NCBI GenBank assembly: GCA_047601665.1
Contig: JASGIT010000001.1
Span: forward strand, 1,736,001-1,800,000
DNA: 64,000 nucleotides
Direction: 5' to 3'
From: JASGIT01 sp047601665
GTDB lineage: Bacteria > Pseudomonadota > Gammaproteobacteria > Burkholderiales > Burkholderiaceae_C
Positions within the stretch are counted from its first letter, which is position 1. The number at the start of each line of letters is the position of its first letter. The notes beneath the pieces are model-generated. The model searched no databases. It had not been told where the DNA came from and saw nothing but the letters and a program-made list of their open reading frames with translations. Below are positions 9,601 through 16,317 of this stretch, one piece after another. The position numbers and the translations under genes were made by a program.

Positions 9601-9892
9601 CGTGTTCACCATCAGTTGGCCCACGGGCGAATTCGGCGGCATGGGGCTGGAGGGCGCGGTGCGCCTGGGCTACAAGAAAGAACTCGAAGCCCTGCCCGAG
9701 GGCCGCGAGCGCGATGCCTTGTTCGAGAAACTGCTGGCCCACAAATACGCCGACGGCCAGGCCATGAACATGGCCGCCACGCTGGAGATCGACGCCGTGA
9801 TCGACCCCGCCGAAACCCGCGCCTGGCTGGTGCGCGGCCTGGCCTCGGCGCACGTGGGCCACATGGGGCATCAGTTCGTCGATACGTGGTAG
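6623..9892 (+). CDS. Single-chain biotin-dependent acyl-CoA carboxylase (BC-BCCP-CT fusion)
   Basis: 1089-aa multidomain carboxylase. The biotin carboxylase half (residues 1 to about 450; LIANRGEIALRIARA at the N-terminus, ATP-grasp lysine/glycine loop KAIGGGGGRGMRA) is followed by a linker, a biotinyl domain with biotinyl lysine K521 in EAMKM, and a carboxyltransferase half (about 600-1089) with both crotonase-like subdomains. Most bacterial acyl-CoA carboxylases split these parts over two or more subunits; the order and length resemble the single-chain long-chain acyl-CoA carboxylases described in some actinobacteria and proteobacteria. The BC-BCCP linker (about residues 460-480) is encoded by a palindromic repeat copy. 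The substrate is unknown. Confidence 0.9.
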   Translation: MFKKVLIANRGEIALRIARALQELSIPSVAVYADDDANALHVRAADTAVALGATGPAAYLDVARLIAIARETGADAVHPGYGFLSERADVARALADAGLRFIGPTPAQLELFGDKAQARALAIECGVPLMPGSQTAVTLDEARAFLAAQQGAGVMLKAIGGGGGRGMRAVRNVQELEAAYDRCRAEARAAFGVDGVYVERLMDGARHIEVQVVGDGREVLALGERECTLQRRFQKLVEIAPSPTLTSALRERITQAALTMARKVRYEGLGTFEFLVDMASSDLPYVFIEANARLQVEHTITEEVMGVDLVQTQIQIAAGHTLSDLGLDPAAPPQPRGCAVQWRINAETLDAQGQATPGSGRLDAFDLPAGPGVRVDTHGFAGATPSPHYDTLLAKLIVHARGGWADALRRSQRAMAEFRIAGVANNLALLRALAERPEMAAQAMHTRWLEAVLPELLDASKLIAASAHPVSAGGQKDHKPSQDTPENAVVAPMPSRLVQLSVAEGAEVPAGAELAVLEAMKMQHVLSAPHAGRVRALLAAPGGYLAEGEALLVLDPIAGAATADATTAAAHDPDHIRPDLQRVLDRHALTLDAARPQAIAKRHAQGGRTARENIDDLCDPGSFIEYGQLAYAAQTRRRSLDDLIANTPADGMVTGIGSVNGAQCGEEKSRTAVMSYDFTVLAGTQGMRNHAKTDRMLAVAQAQKLPVVLFAEGGGGRPGDVDVPTVAGLHIHTFAAYAGLSGQVPVVGVVHGRCFAGNAALLGCSDVIIATRSANIGMGGPAMIEGGGLGVFRPEQIGPSDVQHANGVIDILVDNEAAAVAATRQYLGYFQGRLPTWTAPDQRLLRAVVPENRLRVYDTSKAMQGLVDEGSLLMLRTGFGAGIHTALARIEGRPVGLIANNPLHLGGAIDAPAADKAARFMQLCNAHGLPIVSLIDTPGFMVGPEVETTAQVRHVSRLFVTAAALRVPFFSVVLRKGYGLGAMGMAAGSYHAPVFTISWPTGEFGGMGLEGAVRLGYKKELEALPEGRERDALFEKLLAHKYADGQAMNMAATLEIDAVIDPAETRAWLVRGLASAHVGHMGHQFVDTW
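8001..8058. repeat. Palindromic repeat copy inside the carboxylase coding sequence (R2)
   Basis: Arms CCAGCGCT (8016-8023) and AGCGCTGG (8033-8040) with a 9-nt loop, flanked by the family's AT-rich ends (aattaatagctg and aggccaaaaag). It is read in frame and encodes the linker segment SKLIAASAHPVSAGGQK between the biotin carboxylase and biotinyl domains, where extra residues would be tolerated. Confidence 0.75.
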
Positions 9893-9923
9893 CCTGAGCC
9901 GTTTCATTCGGAGAACCCTTCCC

Positions 9924-11054
9924 ATGCCCGGACTCTTGCCCGACATCGACCCCGACGGCCTGCTCGAATTCTCGGTCGTCTACACCGACCGCGCGCTCAA
10001 CCACATGTCCCGGCGCTTCGCGGGCGTCATGCAGGACATCCTGGGCACGCTCAAGGAGGTCTACCACGCGCACACCGCCGTGCTCGTGCCCGGCAGCGGC
10101 ACCTTCGGCATGGAGGCCGTGGCGCGCCAGTTCGCCAACAAGGAAAAAGTGCTCATCGTGCGCAACGGCTGGTTCAGCTACCGCTGGACGCAGATCTTCG
10201 ACGCCGACAAGGGCCTGGGCGGCGGCAGCGTCATCTGCAAGGCGCGCCGCCAGGGCAGCGGCCCGCAAGACCCGTGGGCGCCGTGCCCCGCCGACGAAGT
10301 GGCCGCCGCCATCCGCGCCGAAAAGCCCAAGGTCGTCTTCGCCCCGCACGTCGAAACCGCCAGCGGCATCATCCTCTCCGACGACTACCTTCGCACCGTG
10401 GCCGACGCCGCGCACGAGGTGGGCGCGCTGTTCGTGCTCGACTGCGTGGCCTCGGGCGCGATGTGGGTGGACATGGAAAAGACCGGCGTGGACGTGCTCA
10501 TCAGCGCCCCGCAAAAAGGCTGGAGCAGCTCGCCCTGCTGCGCCATGGTCATGCTCTCGGCCCGCGCGCGCGAAGCCATCGAGCACACGCAAAGCAGCAG
10601 CTTCTCGTGCGACCTGAAGAAGTGGATGCAGATCGCCGAAGGCTACGAAAAAGGCCAGCACGCCTACCACACCACCATGCCCACCGACGCCCTGGTGCGC
10701 CTGCGCGACGTGATGCTCGAAACCCGCGCCTACGGCTTCGACAAGGTGCGCGACGAGCAGATCGCCCTGGGCGCCGCCGTGCGCCAGCTGCTCGAATCGC
10801 GCGGCTTCCCCAGCGTGGCGGCGGAGGGCTGGAAGGCCCCCGGCGTGGTCGTCAGCTATACCACCGACCCTGGCATCCAGAACAGCAAGAAATTCCTCGA
10901 AGCAGGCCTGCAGACCGCTGCCGGCGTGCCGCTGCAATGCGACGAGGGGCCGGACTTCTCCACGTTCCGCATCGGCCTGTTCGGGCTGGAGAAGTGGCAC
11001 AACGTGGAACGCACCGTGGGGCACCTGCGCGCGGCGCTGGACAAGGTGGCGTAA
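9924..11054 (+). CDS. Class V aminotransferase (alanine-glyoxylate / serine-glyoxylate aminotransferase family)
   Basis: PLP enzyme of fold type I, 376 aa. PLP contacts are visible: the SGTFGMEA loop, the aspartate in FVLDCVASGAMW, and the Schiff-base lysine in SAPQKGWSS. The start is ATG behind GGAGAA. It follows the carboxylase by 31 nt on the same strand and may belong to that operon. Family members transaminate alanine, serine or 2-aminoethylphosphonate with glyoxylate or pyruvate; the exact substrate is not evident. An active-site pair of cysteines (SSPCCAMVML) after the lysine is a noticeable feature. Confidence 0.85.
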   Translation: MPGLLPDIDPDGLLEFSVVYTDRALNHMSRRFAGVMQDILGTLKEVYHAHTAVLVPGSGTFGMEAVARQFANKEKVLIVRNGWFSYRWTQIFDADKGLGGGSVICKARRQGSGPQDPWAPCPADEVAAAIRAEKPKVVFAPHVETASGIILSDDYLRTVADAAHEVGALFVLDCVASGAMWVDMEKTGVDVLISAPQKGWSSSPCCAMVMLSARAREAIEHTQSSSFSCDLKKWMQIAEGYEKGQHAYHTTMPTDALVRLRDVMLETRAYGFDKVRDEQIALGAAVRQLLESRGFPSVAAEGWKAPGVVVSYTTDPGIQNSKKFLEAGLQTAAGVPLQCDEGPDFSTFRIGLFGLEKWHNVERTVGHLRAALDKVA

Positions 11055-11057
11055 GAC

Positions 11058-11486
11058 TCAGCTGGTTTTCCGCTCGGCTTCCTCCGCCTCGTGCGCGCGG
11101 GCGATCGCCAGGATCACCTCGCGCGCCAGGCGGCGCTTGGGCACGGGCAGGCGCAGGTACAGGTCGAACAGCTCGCGGTCCTGGTAGCCCACGCCCGTGT
11201 GCCACGTGGCCTGCCGCTCGCGCACTTCGCGGACGGCGGGCTCGCCGTAGCCCAGCTCCTGCACGGGCACGCCCAGCCACTCGGCCAGCGTCGTGAGCTT
11301 CCGGTGGTCGGGCATGGTCTCGCCCAGCAGCCAGCGGCGCACGCCGTGCAGGGTCATGGGCTTGCCCCAGTGGCGCGTGTTGAACTCGCGCTCCAGCACG
11401 GCGGGCTTGGGCTCGTAGCCCGCCGCCGCCATGGCCGTGCGTAACCGCTGCGCAAATGCTCGCTTTCCTTCCTGCATCCGGCGCAC
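11058..11486 (-). CDS. Small helix-turn-helix DNA-binding protein
   Basis: 142-aa (or 139-aa, from ATG at 11477) cytoplasmic protein. The N-terminal half (AFAQRLRTAMAAAGYEPK, then MTLHGVRRWLLGETMPDHRK and LTTLAEWLGV) is an XRE-like HTH of the Burkholderiales type in which helix 3 contains VRRWLLGE. The C-terminal half has no recognised domain. It is divergent from the 72-aa gene at 11598. The spacer contains an imperfect inverted repeat that could be its operator. It ends only 3 nt from the aminotransferase stop, convergent. Target genes are unknown. Confidence 0.75.
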   Translation of the reverse strand: MRRMQEGKRAFAQRLRTAMAAAGYEPKPAVLEREFNTRHWGKPMTLHGVRRWLLGETMPDHRKLTTLAEWLGVPVQELGYGEPAVREVRERQATWHTGVGYQDRELFDLYLRLPVPKRRLAREVILAIARAHEAEEAERKTS

Positions 11487-11526
11487 GGTAGAAGCACCGC
11501 CGTTCCTTGGGGTGATTACATGCGAT

Positions 11527-11562
11527 AGTCACGTAGAATGTTTGCGCACAGATTACGTCACT
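11527..11562. promoter_or_regulatory. Imperfect inverted repeat between the HTH gene and the 72-aa gene
   Basis: AGTCACGTA (11527-11535) and TACGTCACT (11554-11562) match as inverted arms at 8 of 9 positions with 18 nt between them. They lie in the divergent spacer, so they are a plausible operator for the adjacent HTH protein. This rests on position and symmetry only. Confidence 0.35.
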
Positions 11563-11597
11563 GCCGATGGATGGCAGCGACCGGAGAGAGACGATCC

Positions 11598-11812
11598 ATG
11601 CCTTACCGTTCCCAGCCCCTGCGTGCGCAGCCGCCTGATAGCGCAAGCGGCGGCGCACGGCCCGACGATGGGTTGCCGCGCCCCACGCGCGCGCAGCGCG
11701 ACGCCATGCTGGCCAATATCGAGCACCTGCGCGAGTGGCGGGAGCAAGAGCGCATGAAGGCCGAGGCCGCCGCGGCCAACGCGCCGCAGGGCGGCAGTTC
11801 GCTGAAGGATTC

Positions 11813-11816
<4 letters not shown>
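11598..11816 (+). CDS. Small hypothetical protein, 72 aa
   Basis: Starts MPYRSQPLRAQ at ATG 11598, with GGAGAG about 9 nt upstream; a longer start at 11538 lacks such a signal. The protein is hydrophilic with a predicted helical second half (RAQRDAMLANIEHLREWREQ) rich in charged residues. No family is recognised. It is divergent from the HTH gene, suggesting a regulator-target pair. Its stop overlaps the convergent norR stop by 4 nt. There is no signal peptide or membrane segment. Confidence 0.6.
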
Positions 11817-13394
<1,578 letters not shown>

Positions 13395-13399
<5 letters not shown>

Positions 13400-13405
13400 T
13401 TTGAC
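13395..13405. promoter_or_regulatory. NorR operator site 1
   Basis: GTCATTTTGAC fits the NorR consensus GT-N7-AC and has inverted GTC/GAC ends. It overlaps the norR start codon (13397-13399), so NorR binding here could also limit its own expression. Confidence 0.75.
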
Positions 13406-13414
13406 TTTTAAGCA

Positions 13415-13425
13415 GTCATCAAGAC
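13415..13425. promoter_or_regulatory. NorR operator site 2
   Basis: GTCATCAAGAC, second GT-N7-AC site, centre 20 bp from site 1, about two helical turns. Confidence 0.75.
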
Positions 13426-13439
13426 GGCATTGTGATGCA

Positions 13440-13450
13440 GTCTTTTTGAC
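13440..13450. promoter_or_regulatory. NorR operator site 3
   Basis: GTCTTTTTGAC, third GT-N7-AC site, centre 25 bp from site 2 and about 43 bp upstream of the sigma-54 -24 element. Three enhancer sites upstream of the promoter are the arrangement found essential for NorR activation in E. coli. Confidence 0.75.
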
Positions 13451-13490
13451 ATTAAAGCGCCCAAGTGCTTGATGCACAAGGGGATACCAG

Positions 13491-13506
13491 CGGGCACGGG
13501 CATTGC
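13491..13506 (+). promoter_or_regulatory. Sigma-54 promoter of hmp
   Basis: CGGGCACGGGCATTGC matches the sigma-54 consensus YTGGCACG-N4-TTGC at all defined positions but one, with the invariant GG (13493-13494) and GC (13505-13506) separated by 10 nt. Transcription should start near 13517, which is inside the left terminal repeat of the MITE-like element. Confidence 0.8.
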
Positions 13507-13510
13507 CTTA

Positions 13511-13672
13511 GAGCGTGTTTACGATCTCCACGCGGGTGCGTAGGCGCGGCCTCGGGCGGTCTGCCGCGTTGCAAATCCTCGCCATAGCTACGGCTATGGC
13601 TGTGGTTTGCGCCTTGCATCCCATCCCGATCCGCTGCCCCCGCCCCTTCGCGCGGAGATCGTAAACACGCTC
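13511..13672. mobile_element. 162-bp MITE-like element in the hmp leader
   Basis: Terminal inverted repeats of at least 20 bp match perfectly (AGAGCGTGTTTACGATCTCC at 13510-13529 and its complement at 13654-13673). Both ends are flanked by TTA, consistent with a 3-bp target duplication. The interior has a perfect hairpin (GCCATAGC-TACG-GCTATGGC, 13581-13600) and no coding capacity. It fills most of the 313-nt gap between the norR start and the hmp start, immediately after the sigma-54 -12 element. I did not find a second copy in the window. No transposase is present, so it would be mobilised in trans. Confidence 0.75.
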
Positions 13673-13712
13673 TTATCGTGTGCCATTCCACCCACCCCCA
13701 GGAGTCCTGCCC

Positions 13713-14888
13713 GTGCTGACCGAAGCCCAACGCGCCATCGTCAAGTCCACCGTACCGCTGCTCGAAACCGGCGGCGAGGCGCTGATCACCCATTTCTACA
13801 ACACCATGCTGGGCGAATACCCCGAGGTGCGTCCGCTGTTCAACCAGGCCCACCAGCAAAGCGGCGCGCAGCCGCGCGCGCTGGCGCACAGCGTGCTGAT
13901 GTATGCCAAGCACATCGACCACCTGGAAAAACTGGGCGACCTGCCCGCGCAGATCGTGAACAAGCACGTGGCGCTGCAGGTGCAGCCCGAGCACTACCCC
14001 ATCGTCGGCACCTGCCTGCTGCGCGCCATCCGCGAGGTGCTGGGCGCCGAGATCGCCACCGACGAGGTGCTCGCCGCCTGGGGCGCGGCCTACCAGCAGC
14101 TGGCCGACATCCTGATCGGCGCCGAGCGCGACGTGTACGAGCGCACGGCGGCGGCCGAGGGCGGCTGGCGCGGCGAGCGCGCGTTCAAGGTCGAGAAGAA
14201 GGTGCGGGAAAGCGCCGAGATCACCTCGTTCCACCTCGTGCCTGCCGACGGCGGCAAGGTGATCGCGCACCTGCCGGGCCAGTACATCGGCCTGCGCGTG
14301 GTGGTGGACGGCACGGAGCAGCGGCGCAACTACTCGCTGTCGGCCCCGGCCAACGGGCGCAGCCTGCGCATCAGCGTCAAGCGCGAGCCGGGCGGCAAGG
14401 TGTCGAACTACCTGCACGACCAGGTGCAGGTGGGCGACACGCTGCCGCTGTTCCCGCCCGCTGGCCACTTCACGCTGCAGCACAGCGACAAGCCGCTGGT
14501 GCTGATCAGCGGCGGCGTCGGCATCACGCCCACGCTGCCCATGCTGGCCACGGCGCTGGCCGCCGACCGGCCCGTGACCTTCATCCACTGCGCGCGCGAC
14601 CGCGCCGTGCACGCCTTCCGCGAGCGCATCGACCAGCTGGCCGCCGAGCACCCGCAACTCACGCGCTACTACTGCTACGACCGCGCCGTGCCCGAGGACG
14701 CGGCGGACGCCGAGGGCTACCTGACCGAGCAGCGCCTGGCCGAGTGGCTGCCTTCGCGCGATGCCGACGTGTACTTCCTGGGGCCCCGCCCGTTCATGCG
14801 CGTGCTCAAGCGTTCGCTCAAGAACCTGGGCGTGCCCGACAAGCAGGTGCGCTACGAGTTCTTCGGCCCGGCGGAAGCGCTGGCCTGA
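13713..14888 (+). CDS. hmp: Flavohaemoprotein Hmp, nitric oxide dioxygenase
   Basis: Converts NO and O2 to nitrate using NAD(P)H; cytoplasmic. The protein is 391 aa. The globin domain has Tyr29, Gln53, proximal His85 and Tyr95 at exactly the E. coli Hmp positions, which supports the GTG start at 13713 (AGGAG 8 nt upstream) rather than the longer frame from 13680. The reductase part has the FAD motif RNYSLS, the NAD(P)-binding GGVGITPTLPML and the terminal YEFFGP. It is controlled by the divergent NorR through a sigma-54 promoter about 205 nt upstream. The leader between them is filled by the MITE-like element, which would give a long structured 5' untranslated region. Confidence 0.96.
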   Translation: MLTEAQRAIVKSTVPLLETGGEALITHFYNTMLGEYPEVRPLFNQAHQQSGAQPRALAHSVLMYAKHIDHLEKLGDLPAQIVNKHVALQVQPEHYPIVGTCLLRAIREVLGAEIATDEVLAAWGAAYQQLADILIGAERDVYERTAAAEGGWRGERAFKVEKKVRESAEITSFHLVPADGGKVIAHLPGQYIGLRVVVDGTEQRRNYSLSAPANGRSLRISVKREPGGKVSNYLHDQVQVGDTLPLFPPAGHFTLQHSDKPLVLISGGVGITPTLPMLATALAADRPVTFIHCARDRAVHAFRERIDQLAAEHPQLTRYYCYDRAVPEDAADAEGYLTEQRLAEWLPSRDADVYFLGPRPFMRVLKRSLKNLGVPDKQVRYEFFGPAEALA

Positions 14889-14923
14889 TCGGGCCATGCC
14901 GCGGGGGCGGCTACAGTGGCGCG

Positions 14924-16195
14924 ATGCACACTTCCACCCCGCTGCGCCGTGCCCAGCGCCTGGCACTGGCCCTGCTGCTGCTGTTCGTGGCGCTGTTCAT
15001 CGCGGCCAGCCTGGCGCCGCGCAGCCTGTGGGCGGACGGCCTCAAGGCCGTGGCCGAGGCGGCGATGGTGGGCGCGCTGGCCGACTGGTTCGCCGTGGTG
15101 GCGCTGTTCCGCCGCCCGCTGGGGCTGCCCATTCCGCACACCGCCGTCATTCCGGCCAACAAGGACCGCATCGGCGACAACCTCGCCACCTTCGTGCGCG
15201 ACAAGTTCCTCGACCCCGATTCGCTCGTCGCCCTGCTGCGCCGCAACGACCCGGCGGGGCGGCTGGCGCTGTGGCTGAAGAACCCGCAGAACGCCGAGTT
15301 GCTGGGCCAGCAGGCCGCGCGGCTGCTGGCCGCCGTGCTCGACACGGTGCAGGACGCGCGCATCGAGCGCTTCCTGCGCCAGGCGCTGCGCACGCTGCTG
15401 GGGCGGCTGGATTTGTCGGGCACGCTGGCCACGGCGCTGTCCGCACTCACGCAGGGCGGGCGGCACCAGGCGCTGCTCGACGAGGCGATGGCGCGCCTCG
15501 TCGCCACGCTGCAAGGCGAGGACACACGCGCGCTGATCGCGCAGACCATCGTGCAGTGGCTCAAGCGCGAGCACCCGCTCAAGGAAAAGATGCTGCCCAC
15601 CGAATGGCTGGGCGGCAAGGGCTCGGACCTGGTGGCGAACGCGCTGCAGGGCCTGCTGGCCGAGGTGGCGCAGAACCCGCACCACGTGCTGCGCGAGCAG
15701 TTCGACGGGGCCATGCAGCGCTTCATCCACCGCCTGCAGACCGACCCGGCCTGGGCCGCCAAGGCGGCGGAAATCCGCGACTACCTGCGCACCGACCCGG
15801 CCGTGGGCCGCTACGTGCAGGAGCTATGGCACAACCTGCGCGCGGCGCTGCTGCGCGACCTGGCGAGCGACGACTCGGCGGTGGCGCGGCAGGTGCGGCT
15901 GCTGGGCGCGTGGCTGGGGCGCTCGCTCGGCAGCGACGCGGCCTTGCGCGAGGCGCTGAACCAGCGGCTGGAGCGCTGGGCGCAGGGGCTCGCGCCCGAC
16001 GTGTCGCGCTTCGTCGCGCAGCACATCCGCGACACGGTGCAGCGCTGGGACGCGCAGGAACTGGCGGGCCTCATCGAGCAGCACGTGGGCCGCGATTTGC
16101 AGTACATCCGCATCAACGGCACGCTGGTGGGCGGCCTGATCGGGCTGCTGCTGTTCGGCCTGACCTATGCGCTGGACGGGGCGTACACCCGGTAG
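14924..16195 (+). CDS. DUF445 family membrane protein (YjiN-like)
   Basis: 423-aa protein of unknown function. An N-terminal transmembrane helix (ALALLLLFVALFIAASLA, residues about 12-30) is followed by the family motif AMVGALADWFAVVALFRRPL, a long helical region (about 90-390), and a C-terminal hydrophobic helix after INGTLVGGLIGLLLFGLTY. This hairpin-like layout with both ends in the membrane is standard for DUF445. It starts 35 nt after hmp on the same strand and may be read from the same transcript. The E. coli relative YjiN has no established role. Confidence 0.88.
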   Translation: MHTSTPLRRAQRLALALLLLFVALFIAASLAPRSLWADGLKAVAEAAMVGALADWFAVVALFRRPLGLPIPHTAVIPANKDRIGDNLATFVRDKFLDPDSLVALLRRNDPAGRLALWLKNPQNAELLGQQAARLLAAVLDTVQDARIERFLRQALRTLLGRLDLSGTLATALSALTQGGRHQALLDEAMARLVATLQGEDTRALIAQTIVQWLKREHPLKEKMLPTEWLGGKGSDLVANALQGLLAEVAQNPHHVLREQFDGAMQRFIHRLQTDPAWAAKAAEIRDYLRTDPAVGRYVQELWHNLRAALLRDLASDDSAVARQVRLLGAWLGRSLGSDAALREALNQRLERWAQGLAPDVSRFVAQHIRDTVQRWDAQELAGLIEQHVGRDLQYIRINGTLVGGLIGLLLFGLTYALDGAYTR

Positions 16196-16317
16196 CACCG
16201 AGGGTAAAACCCAGCCCAATGCCGCATCGGGGGTACTGCTGCCGGGGAGGGGGCGGTAATAATCAAAAACAACTTCAGCGCGCGTCGAACCGCCGCTCTT
16301 CTTTGCCATCGGGGATC

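Noticed and set aside
13511..13672. The MITE-like element as a NorR/sigma-54-linked small RNA gene.
   Set aside because: Terminal inverted repeats and flanking TTA fit a transposable element better; there is no promoter or terminator of its own.
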